From Asterias rubens (lineage: Eukaryota > Echinodermata > Asteroidea > Forcipulatida > Asteriidae), in NCBI RefSeq assembly GCF_902459465.1, contig NC_047068.1:6882001-6946000 (forward strand): DNA of 64,000 bases. Reading direction: 5' to 3'. The translations under genes and the position numbers were made by a program. This document shows positions 35,576 through 48,000 of this stretch, piece by piece. The notes beneath the pieces are model-generated. The model was not told the DNA's origin, did no database searches, and saw only the letters and a list, made by a program, of their open reading frames with translations. How positions within the stretch are numbered: position 1 is the first letter of the stretch; every line of letters starts with the position of its first letter.

Positions 35576-36019
35576 AAGTGTTTGTGATGTTCAAAGTGCG
35601 ACATTAAAATTTCATTTACAGTCATTTTTTTATGCTAAAGACAATGAAATCAACAGAAAGTGACCTCAGAAAACTTATTTCCACAAACCACAAAGTTTGT
35701 TAGGAATAGGAGTTGTGTGTAAAAGCGGTCTTGATTTCACTTCTTTCAATGTTAAGTTACCTAATGGTCTTATTTATAGAGCTTACAAATAGTGCTTATA
35801 CATTTTCTGCTAAGCCAAAAAATAAGCAGGAGACCAGTCACAAATTTGTTTGACATTGATCACTGCATTATAATATTTTGTTGATGGTTCCCTGGCTGAG
35901 ATCAAATTTTGTTGAGGATCAAGCTCTATTTATTGGGCCCTGTGCTCGCCTGCCAGACCGTAAAAAGTGTGTAGCGCCCTCTGTCGTCGCTCGATGGTCA
36001 TCCACGTGTAGCACTCAAA

Positions 36020-39000
36020 ATGGAGTCCGGAGAGCAAATATCCGGCCAAGAGCCAGAAGAAACGAAGCCAGAACCGACAGAAAGCAACGATTCCTACACC
36101 TTAGAAGGTATCCTTTTGAACGACCGTATATAAAACTTTACCACTGTGTTTAAAATTGTCAATTTGTGCCATGAATTTTTGTTTTATTTACGAAAGTGTT
36201 GGTCCTTGTGCTGAGCTATTTTGTGCCATTTTGCAATCATGTGTTTCCATATGGCAAGAATGAATTGCAAGAATAGAGAGGCGGAGAGACAACACATTCA
36301 AAATCGGCTGGTGATATTAAAATATTTTGGCAATTCAGCAAAGGATGGCTGCTATTGAATTTAATCATTTTATATAATTTGGAATATAAATTCCCCATAT
36401 TAAATACATTAAAAATATTAATTAATTTAAACAAATTAAATTTTCCAAAGTTCTTATTTTTTTTGGTGATTTTTATTTGTATTTTAATTTTATGTAAAAA
36501 TAAAATACCATCTTTATGTAAAATGTGATGAAGTAAATTGTAACATAGGGGTCCTCTTACCTTAGCTGAGTTCTCCTTCTCCTAGGTAGAACTATCGTTC
36601 CGCTGGCGAACGAACCTCATTATTTTGTGTTTGTATGTTTTTTGTTTTGGGTCTATAGCTTTACTACGCTGTCTGAGCTAGTCGTAATGTAAATGACCAT
36701 TATTACTATAATAGTATTGTGGATATGTTTTTTATTTTTTATTTGGTATTTTGTTAATTTGACATTTCCTTGACTCCACTGTGTGCAGTTCTACAGCTCA
36801 TCAAGGAGTCCCAACAACAACATGGATTAAGACACGGAGATTATCAGCGATATAGGTATTCAATTCAATTCAATTCAACTCAATTCAATAATACGGTATT
36901 CCATACTCTTGTTGAAAAAAAGAATAATTGTGAGAAATAAACAGTAGGGCCTACATAGAAATGTAACAAAATCTAAAGCGCATTAAATAGGTAGGATTAG
37001 GAGTTCAAAGCATTCTGACCAGATGGTTGAAGGACAGAAACAATTATCAACCAAACCACTCCTGCACCATCAAAATCCAAGTTTCTGCATGGTTTTGTTT
37101 GATTCTGATGAATTACTGTTTTATCATGATAAATTTAATCTGGATTCCTAGAAACTACCAGGGGCCTTGTCCACAACATTGGAGCCTTGAGACGTAGCCC
37201 AAACATGGGTTTGGAAAAAGCCCCTGATAGTGGTTCAGAGTGTTAAACAGAATCCATAGTTTCATACAGGAATACAAATAATTCATGTCTAACAATTTTG
37301 TATATATTTTTGTACCAGTGTTGTGTCTAGCAAACACGACTAGACTGTTGTCTTGTATAGTGTTTGGACACTGCACGATGGGCTAGAGACAAGAAACAAA
37401 ATCGCACACTTAAACTAATCCAATGGGAGACTTTCGGACGCTAGATGGCAGCAGACCTACCAGGTAAATTGCCATTGTTTACGTATTTCTGAGCCTGCGC
37501 ACATTACCGAGAACAATGGATTTTACCTGGTAAGTCTGCTGCCACCAAGCGTCCCAAAAGTCTCCTATTGCTTGACTACAATCAAAACAGACAGAAGCAG
37601 TTGGGCAAATGTCAACTCTGGTCTTTGTAGAACATACTGCCTGCTTTTGTCTGGTTGCGAGTTTATGAAATTTTGCCCTATGTGTTACTGAACCCCGTTT
37701 CTAACTCACTTGGTGGTTTGGCGTCAACTGGGCATACATTAATACCATGTTGTTTTGGCCGGTCAGTTAATGCTGTATTGACTTGGTGAAAGAACATAGG
37801 GACATTCATTTCTTAATTTTCAGAGTTGATGCACTGTCCTCCTTCTGTCTGACTGGTCAATATCACCCAATGTGGTTTTGAATGATATCCACCCTGCCAG
37901 CATGCAATATGGTATCATGTGGTGAATGCATAGATTTTGACAGTACATAGCCAACCTTCCTACTGTCTGACCATTCAATACCACCCACAGTGTTTTGGAA
38001 TGGTTGCCAGTCTGCAATATGAAATCATGTGGTGAACACACACAAAGTCGACCATAATGCCTGACCATTAACAATGATCAACTGTGGTTTTAAATGATAA
38101 TATACAAATAATGAATGTTTATGAGTGCAATGGTGCGAATATGTTCATGAATTGAATGGAACAACTTTCAAAACAAACAAAGCTTAGGCCTACAATTTTT
38201 AATTGAGAAATTACACCCGTTTCTTTTGGGTCGGCCTGTTGGATTGAACAGTGAAAATGTGCGTTCTGTACAGCTATTTTGAGACATGCAGACGCCGAAT
38301 GTATTTGCCTTGCAGTGATGTTTTTTGCTCAGCGTGCAATAGTACTTTTCGGATGGAACGAAAAATGCACGGTGAGTGACTCAGCGTGCAATAGTACTTT
38401 TATTTGCTATCACGTGACGGACAATCCTCCAATCAAATAGTAAGGATCTGCTTGGGTGTTATATAATAATATGCAATATACCATTATGCAAAGATGTTAT
38501 CAAGTGATGAATGCATACACAGACAGTCAACCTGAACCCTCCTACTGTCTGATCATTCAATATCATCCTGACTGTGGTTTTGAAAGATAGCTGGCAATAT
38601 GGAATCGTGTGGTGAGTTCAGCTGCACAATACAGTTAATTGTAACCATACACAGCCTGTGCAGTTGAAAGGTTTTGAAATGTTGATCAACTTATTTAAAA
38701 ATGTCATCAAAAGTAGAAGGATTAAAATTCATATTTTGTTCATGTTTTGAAGTTATATTTTTACAATTTTCTTTTGTCTGTAGGAGTTACTGTTCAAGGA
38801 GGCTTCGTAGAATACGAAAGTCTCTCAAGTTTGTGTACGGCAACAGAAATAAATATGTTTCCAGAAAAATCAAAGAAGAAACCATCACAGATGTTCGGTG
38901 AGTATATTTCTCAACAAACATCCTTAATGTTCTATTTGTATTTAAATGTTATATGCGCTGAGTGGAATTTGGCATGCATGCTGGTTTTTATGAACCAATC

Positions 39001-42000
39001 CAATACAATCACATCAATTATCAGTGCAGATGTGTGTCCATTCTTAAAGGTTTGTTTATCTGACCTTGAGTGATATATCCAATTCAATCGCATATCAATG
39101 ATCAGTATCGATTTGCTCCTCTCTTCGTAGGTTTTTGTATCTACCATTGATGTGCGCTGAGCGATGCTGGGCGTTCATGATGCAGCTCAAACAAGAATCC
39201 AACACTGAGCTGAGGAAACGTTTTCATCTCATGTCTCGACTCATCAAGGCTGTGCGATACGCTGAGGAGTTGGAAACGCTGTCACAGAGCGAGAAATGTG
39301 ACGCCCGCTCCAAACTCGAAGCTCAGGTATAACAGTGGGTTACCATCAGGTCCGAATTTTATAAAGCTGCTTGCGCAGAAATTATTGCTTAACAATTATT
39401 TTCTGCTAAGCAGAAATGAGCAGGATACCACTTGTTGATAGTACATATAAGACATGGTAGTTTGGCTGGTAACCTTATTCTGGTAAGCATGATTTTGGTG
39501 TGGTTGAGTCTAAATGAAATGGGGTAAACAATATTTTTGAAAGTTTACATAATAAAAAACTAAAAATTGCTAGACTACATTTAAAACATGCACAGTTTAT
39601 TTTTTGCCCTATGTGTTACTGAACCCCGTTTCTAACTCACTTGGTGGTTTGGCGTCAACTGGGCATACATTAATACCATGTTGTTTTGGCCGGTCAGTTA
39701 ATGCTGTATTGAATTGGTGAAAGAATGTGGGAACATACTCTGTATTTAATGCTGTATTGACTTGGTGAAAGAACATGGGAACATACTCTGTATTTAGTGT
39801 TATTGCATTGTCCTAGTACTGTCTGATGTGACGCTTATCTTACTTGCTGAGTTGCTGTAGTTTTTGAGAAATGAGTATTAAAACAAGTCTCAAAGAAAAA
39901 AGATGAAAATTTTAAGCCCCAAAAACCCACATATTTTTGTGAAATTGTTTTACGAGGGTGACCCATCCAGCACATCTGATCATTTGGGGACCCTCACATA
40001 TTATAAAAAATACATCCAAGATAAACTACATAAAGTAACAAGACTTGGCAGACGGCCTGTAAAAGGGAAATAAATTACTAAAAATGTACCTTGCCAGCCT
40101 GCGACATGATACATTTGGTGAGTGCATTACAACCCTTCTACTGTCTGACCATTCAATATCATCCACTGTGGTTTTGAATGATACATGCACTACGCCAGCT
40201 GGCAATATGATATCATGTTATCATGCTGTAATTTGTGCATAATCTGCACGCAATTTGAATGTATCAGCAAGCAGTTTGTGTTTATCGGCGTGATACGCTA
40301 GCTTGTTTATAAGGAGAACCCTGGTCATATCCCTCTATAAGAGATTGGTTTTTTTTTTGCGTTTGATTGATAGGCCTACTGCTCATGGATGAAAGGAACA
40401 TTGTTCTTTGAAAGGGAGCAATGGGAAGACTGCATCAAGATGTTTAGCACTGCACAGTAAGTTCATCATCATTACTTCTCTTTTTCTCACCAGCATTTAA
40501 ATGTGTCCTTAAAGGATTTGGGTACTTTTTGTAACACAAAACACAATGTCCACAGATTTACATTAAACTTAAACTGTTTGAAGATAATGATAGTAGAAAG
40601 CGTAACTTAAAATATTAGTTGCTGAGGTGCTGTAGTTTTTGAGAAACGAGTAAAATAATGTCATAAAAATTAATTTTTTACATGTTAAAATAATTTTCGT
40701 CTCATGATCACTGAGACAAAAAATATTTTCATGACATTGTTTTACTCATTTCTCAAAAACTACAGCACCTCAGCATATAATATATTAAAGGAAGCTCTCT
40801 GCCATAATTATTTTCAAACTGTGTAAGTTTAGTGTAAATCTGTGGGCATTGTGTTTTTTGTCCTACAAAAAGTACCCCACACCCTATAATGCATATATAT
40901 ACATTTTATCAAAAATAGCACAAAGTTTAAGAAGTAAATCAGACCTAGAATTAGACTGGGGCCGTTGAGGTCATGGCCTCTGTTCTTTGTTGCCCCTGGT
41001 CTTGATCTTTGTGCCCCTTCAAACGTTTCCCGAAGACTTTAAGATGTTCAAGTTCCCTTTTCAAAATGAAATTGGCCGTGCCCTCTCAAAAATGAAAATC
41101 CAGGCCTGGTACATCATCATCAACTTTTACTATGTTAATAAGCCCTGTTAACACGTAACTCAAAAACAGCATGAATCATGTCATTGACAACTTTATGCAA
41201 ATTTGAGACTTCTAAAGTGTTTCACCGACTGGTGCAAATCTCTGTAGAAATGAAGGCCTGATTTATTCTGGTTGTAAATATTTTAATATTTTGCCCTATG
41301 TGTTACTGAACCCTGTTTCTATCTCACTTGGTGGTTTGGCGTCAACTGGGCATACATTAATACCATGTTGTTTTGGCCTGTCAGTTAATGCTGTACTGAT
41401 TTGGTGAAAGAACATGGGAACATTGTAAATTAAACTATACATTTTTAAATAATAAACCACAAGGGAAACTGACCTGGTAACTTGTGTGAATGATGTGGGG
41501 TTGAGCGTAAGGAAACGTTTACTAAAGCAGGATTTGAACCAACGACCTCTGGGATGCCAGTCAGAAGCCATTTAACTGCTTCTGACTGTCAAAGATATTG
41601 ACAAAAAGAGAGACCACAAACATGGCTAGGTATCTCTGTTGTAAAAGAGCCGGCACATTAATCCGGATGCAGTAGATTCAAATCCTGCTCTGGTCAATTT
41701 GTCTTTGTTCAACCCCAAATCAACTATAATTTGTGTTATGTGTAAGATATGTGTTGGGGTCCGAAGACTGATGTAGTGTGGGGGTCCAAAGCGGCTGCTA
41801 AATACTGGTTATGAAGTTTTAAAGACACACAGGTTATGTTTTCTCTCCGCCAATGTAGTTGACCCTTTATTGAATTGTTGAGTGACCTAACCTGCACAAT
41901 TGATATCTGATGAAGATTGTGCAGGCGGGTGATAAAATACACAAAGATACATTAATTAAACTCCTGCTTTAGTACGACAATACTTAGGACCTCTCAATAT

Positions 42001-45000
42001 CAATTCATCTCTTAAAATCTCAATAGACACTAGACTCAGTTAACTGGGATATATTAATGGCACAGCAGTACTGGGCAATGGGGATATGAGACACAAACAT
42101 ACATCGTTGAACGCCCAACTTCACTTACACCATTTTCACACAGAAATAAACACCCATTCCCCCAATATTTAACAGAGCCATTGCCATACATACATCCGTC
42201 CATACATAGCAACGTTAACATTAACTTCTACATGTACCTGACTGCGCGTGTATGTACCGCAACACAGCATAGCTTATAACGCTAACCAACGCACATGTAT
42301 ATCCTAAAGCGTCACCTCCAAATCTGTGACCCACACAAGTTTTCTAACTGTAAAATTACTCTTTTTAGTCAATGAAATTCCCAAAATCTACAACAGAATA
42401 TGAATCTATGGATATTTGCGGATATAATGAAAATAAGCATGAGTCAATAACATTGCATTATAATGATTAAATAAAAGGTTTAAAACTACGGATAAAGTTT
42501 GGCATCCTCACCTGATGAAGATTGTGCAGGCGGTGAGGAGCGTGGGGGGGGTCTCTAAACTTCAAAGGGCGCCACCCCGCATCCTCAGCGGAGAGAGAAT
42601 AACTTTATACTATAACAATTAAACAATTGCTCCAATAATAAAGGAACAACTCCTCACAACCTTCCCCGCCTAGTAGTCATCGTCCCTTGATGACCAGGAG
42701 CATGGTCTAAGAATACCTTTATACTATAACAATTAAACAATGCTGCAATAATAACGGAACAACTACTCAAGAATAACTTTATACTATAACAATTAAACAA
42801 TGCTGCAATAATAACGGAACAACTACTCAAGAATAACTTTATACTATAACAATTAAACAATGCTCCAATAATAAAGGAACAACTCCTCACATATGTTTCA
42901 ATGAAAAAGATAAAATGTTAATTTTCCAATCTTGCCTTTCTCTCAAAGGAATATTTACGAGAAGTTGGCAAGCGCCCTCAACGAGGACGAGCGTATTCTG
43001 TATCTACAGCGTGTGGAGGAGATCACTCCAAGTATTCGTTACTGTGCGTATAACATCGGTGACCAGAGTGCTATCAAAGACTTAGTAGAGATGAGGCTTA
43101 AGACTGGCAGTCAGATGTCTTCCAATATAGATGTAAGTTTGCTTAAACCAAATCTTATAAAGCACATTTGTACAATAACTGAATCAATGACACTAATGTT
43201 TGTTTTTGTTTTCATTTGTGTTTTATTTGTGACACTTGTGTATAGACTGTGTTGAATAACCCCTTTGTTGCTATGAAAGTCGCCATCTTGTAGGTAAAAA
43301 CGTATGCGCGTCCAAACGCGTACATCAAAGAAACACGCAGCACGCAATGTTCCCGGTTTGATTTTTGAACGGTGACGTCATATTCAATACGGTCTATTGG
43401 TTTATTATTATTATTATTTGACTTGTGTATTGGATCGGTAAACGCTATTCCGAGGTTCAGTGAATCTCTGAAATTGGTATCTGTAAAATGAAGACAATAG
43501 TAGTAATAACAATATTAACCAGTTTTTATATAGAGCTTTTCAAACCCGAGGGTTTCTCAAAGCGCTTCCAACACTATTACCCCTGGTCATAGGGCCTTTT
43601 ATCATTCCTTAAACAATCTCCCTGGGGAGTATACAGCCTGTGCGACAATTAGATGCGCTACTCGGCGAAACCAATCACAAGAACCATCTTTGCTCTCATA
43701 ACCTATTTATCCCTTGGTGGAGATAAGCAATTATAGTTAAGTGTCTTGCTCAGGGACGCAAGTGTCATGACCGGGATTTGAACCCACACTCTGCTGAACA
43801 GAAGCACCAGAGCTTGAGTTCGGTGCTCTTATCCACTCAGCCACGACACCCCATGGAACTTCATCAAATGGAACTACGGGAGAAACTGAACACGAATATC
43901 TTTGTAGGACTACCTTTTATGTTCTTTTTTTGTTTTGTCGTTTTTCAGAACCTTCTAGCGCAGACGAGAGAGAAGCAGGCAGCTACTCTGAGTGAAGTCA
44001 CCTGGAGAGGAAGACTAGTGGCAGTCAAGAATGAGCAGGTAAGACAGCCACACAGCAGTGGAGTTTTATTATTTGTTAATAAATTGTTTCACACTTAAGA
44101 GGCCTGATACTTCACGAAGGCTACAAAGGCGCTTGCCACCATTCCCCCCAGTCATTGCCTTGGTGCCTTTGAAAATCTCCAGTAGAAATTTACAATTTCC
44201 TCATAGGGTGCCTTTTACCAAGGAGATAATGCCTTGATGCCCTTGCCCTTTCTAAAAACGAAGCATACAGACCTGCTAGATATTGACCCATTTCACCTGA
44301 CGTCATCAGCAGAAAAATCTTGAATGCGCCATACTGGTGGGCAATTTCACTGTGCGTTTTCATATATAACTCTATGCTGCGCGTTATGCAGTAAAGTGTG
44401 CATTTTAGGTGACGCGGCGTTAATACACGTAAACCTAACTGCCCACCAACATGGTGAGCGTGGCATTGGTCGCCGCGTGTGATGTGCGTGCAAGGGGTCA
44501 ATATATCTATTTGCTTCAATGTACATATTTTCTTTCACTGATAGCCCCTTATTGAAGGTGTTATATGGGATCGGTAGAGCTAACAAAATAGTCACAGTCA
44601 CTGTTCTTCATTTTGTGTAATCAACCATAAGTATGAAATAACAAACAAGTGAAAAATTGGGCTTAGTGAGTCTGTTGTGTAAAGGTGATTTTTAACTTGA
44701 CATTTTGTTTTTGAAAGTGACAGCTGCTCATGTATTCAGTGTCAGTCAGTACCCTGTTCAATAAATTTAACGCTCTGCAAAATTGTATGACTAGAAAATT
44801 CCAGGTGAGCTTTTTTGCAAATGCCTATGATTTTCAAATCAAAAGGACTGATTTGATATTTGTACAGGTTTGCTCATATTTTGGATTTGAATCAGTGGAA
44901 ACAGTTGAATGGTGCTGGTAGTCATAAGTTCTGTTTAAAGGCAGTGGACACTATTGGTAATTACTCAAAATAATTATTAGCATAAAACCTTACTTGGTAA

Positions 45001-48000
45001 TGAGTAATGGGGAGAGGTTGATAGTATAAAACATTGTGAGAAACAGCTCCCTCTGAAGTGACGTAGTTTTCAAAAAAGAAGTAATTTTCCACAAGTTTGA
45101 TTTCAAGACCTCAGAGTTAGAACTTGAGGTCTCGAAATCAAGCATCTGAAAGTGCACAACTTTGTGTGACAAGGGTGATTTTTTCTTTCATAGTTATCTC
45201 GCAACTTTGACGACCAATTGAGCTGAAATTTTCACAGGTTGGTTATTTTATGCATATGTTGAGATACACCAAGTGAGAAGACTGGTCTTTGACAATTACC
45301 AATAGTGTCCAGTGTCTTTAACCGTTTAGGAAGAAAATCAATGTAGGTACCCAACCCTTATTGCCTTGCAATCTTTTTTCTGTGAAGGTGCGGACGTTTC
45401 TTGTGAGCTGTGAAGAGAACGAGAAGCAATTAAAGACTTCTAAGGATTCAGAGAGTAAGATGTTGATCTATGAGAGTCTACTTATGGAATGTAAAGATGC
45501 TCTGCAGATTCTACGAGACGAGGTCAAATCAGATCCTGTAAGTAAACCAAGTTTGATGCTTTCCATGAAGAACTCACAGCATGACAAGATGTTTTTTTTA
45601 TTGTAGTTATAAACCTGTAAACAGTGACCAATTTCATAAAGCCTGTAAAATTGACATTGTTTCAACTAGTGTCCCACTTATTTTGTGCTTAGCAAAGAAA
45701 TTTGCCGTACTTTTTTGCAACAGCTTGATGAAATTTTGCCCTCTAATGCTTTCAAACATGAAAAAGTTGGTATTCTGATTGCCCACTTATTTTGTGCTTA
45801 GCAAAGAAATTTGCTGTACTTTTTGCTAACAGCCTTATGAAATAAGGCCCTCTAATGCTCCTGATTGCGTTCCTTGGCAGACTGTTAAGCAACGAGCCCA
45901 GAAGTCTGACGGCCCCATCCCTAGCTCCCAGTACCTCTATACATACCTCATGTACATCCGCCTCACCAAGACGATAGAACGTAACATCCTGATCGCAGAG
46001 ACTCTCAAGGAGAACCTGCCCGAGACGGGATTGACCGTCCCCGCGACGACGCCCGGGGGCACCAACAACAAGAAGACCAACAAGCCACAGGATCTCATCA
46101 GAATTTACGACAGTATTATTCAGGTGGGTTGAGCTGACCACAGCGGAGAAATTATCTGTCATTTGTTGTACAAAGCTCTTAAAATAATATAAGACTGTAT
46201 AGGTTCAAGCGAGGTCGCTGTCGTCTAAGCTGTTATGCCCTTCTGCCAAGCACACTTTGTGCAGAATCTACTAAGCAACAAAGTTGATCCTTTTGAAACT
46301 CTTTGCTCTTTGTTTCCGATGCAGAATCTAAATTTCCGTCAGCCACAGTTTGTCTCGAGAAACTATAAAAAAAATTCCAATTTGATTTCCGTGAAGTACA
46401 ATTTGTGCACATTGCTTCTGTCTCATTGAGAACTCATCGTGTAGTTATCGATGTAATTTTCAATCAACAAACCACGAGGGAAACTGACTGGGCAGATTTT
46501 CAATTAACTTGGGGCTAATTTAAATTTATTTATTTGCAGAATCATTCAGAGATCTCTCAGCTTGCTGGGCTTGAAGACGATGACAGCCTGCAACAGGAAC
46601 TCACCGCCAAGACATTCAAGTATAAAGCTTTGAGGTAAGCACATTCCTATAACCTATGCCTCTCTGGGCCCAATTTCTTACAGCTGCTTAAGCACAAAAA
46701 GGTAGCTAAGCACAACAAAATTATGCTCACCAGAAACAGGTTATCAGCCAAACTACCATTCCAGATGCATACTTTTTGACTGGTATTCTGCTCAATTTTG
46801 CTTAGCAGAAAATTGTTAAGCACTATTTTCTGCTAAAGCAGCTCTGTGGAATTGGTCCCTGTTCGTTAGTGGGATTCCACCCTAAGCCATGTCCACTTGA
46901 CACAAACTGGCTCCACTGGTCTACAGAAGCCCACATGGAAGTTGCATTGAGCTGTTTTTTTCTTTTATGATTTATACAAGAACATTTGGACTTGGCTTTT
47001 ACTTATGTTCCTTCAAAGACTTTAATAATAATAATAATAGTGGCTTCTTATATATCGCTCAGGTCCGTCACGCAGTGACGCTCGTGGCGCTTCAACATTA
47101 TTACCCCTGGTCACTGGGCCTGAAATCATTCCTAAACCATCTCAGCTCCCTGGGGAGTATACAGCCTGTGTCGCCAAATATGTAGCGCAATCAAGGCTCA
47201 CAGGTACCCATTTACCCGTGGGTGGACTGAAGCAATTACAGTGAAGTGTCTTGCTCAGGGACACAAGTGTCACGACCGGGATTCGAACCCACACTCTGCT
47301 GAACAGAATCACCAGAGCTTGAATTCGGTGCTCTTATCCGCTCGGCCACGACACCCCACATTTTTAGGTCTTCTCAGAATGAAAAGTTGCTTTCATATCA
47401 GAATGTTTAAATGGGTGATTTCTGGTAAATTTAGTCAAAAATGTGTACCAGCTTTGTAGCAAAAACCTTGGGCGTGCAACAGATGACACATGCAGGTCTT
47501 GAGTGTCGTTGTTGATTTGAAGGGGCACAGCAATTTCCCTCTGGTAAGGGGCACTTCTAGGAGGAAAATGTTAAAATTTGTATTGAAACTTTGCAAAGGG
47601 CACCACCGCAAAAGCACAGGGCATCAAGGCAAAAGCACAGGGCACCACAGCAAAAGCAGAGGGCACCACGGCAATCGCTGAGGCCTGGGCCCAATTTCAT
47701 AGCGCTGCTTAACGGTAAGCAAATTTGCATGCTTACTGTAGCAGAAAAATTTGCCTAAGCCTTAGCGTATTTCACAGGTTAGCAGAAAAGATGGGCAGCC
47801 ATATTGCGTGTTTACCGTGGATTTGCATTGTGACGTCATTTATTTCCGTGCGGTAAGCACCGGAAGGTTAGCATGCCTTTTCGTGTGCTTACGGTTAGCA
47901 GCACTATGAAATTGAAATCACACAGTGAGCACAAAATCGGCTGCTAAGCAGCGCTATGAAACTGGGCCCTGCACATAAGACACACATTGACTTTAATGAC

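Larger units (their letters stand above)
33409..36019. other. Intergenic region between the secreted-protein gene and SRP68
   Basis: No coding exon seen. Contents: a 122-bp inverted-repeat element (33975), two adjacent MITEs of families A and F that meet at one TTAA (34316-34869), a block with repeated ATCGCGAT/TATCGCG motifs near 35085-35130, a family-2 SINE (35450-35575), and from about 35935 a GC-richer stretch that is the likely SRP68 promoter and 5' UTR (GTAGCGCCCTCTGTCGTCGC). No TATA box is evident there. Confidence 0.6.

Noticed and set aside
43949-44100. Longer ORF reading through the end of SRP68 exon 7
   Set aside because: The consensus donor GTAAGA after 44038 and the phase match to exon 8 show that the extension is intron.
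47270-47357. Possible functional tRNA-Leu/Ser gene on the minus strand
   Set aside because: A and B boxes are clear, but the copy is followed by a SINE body and microsatellite tail and recurs with the same body elsewhere; it is the SINE head.
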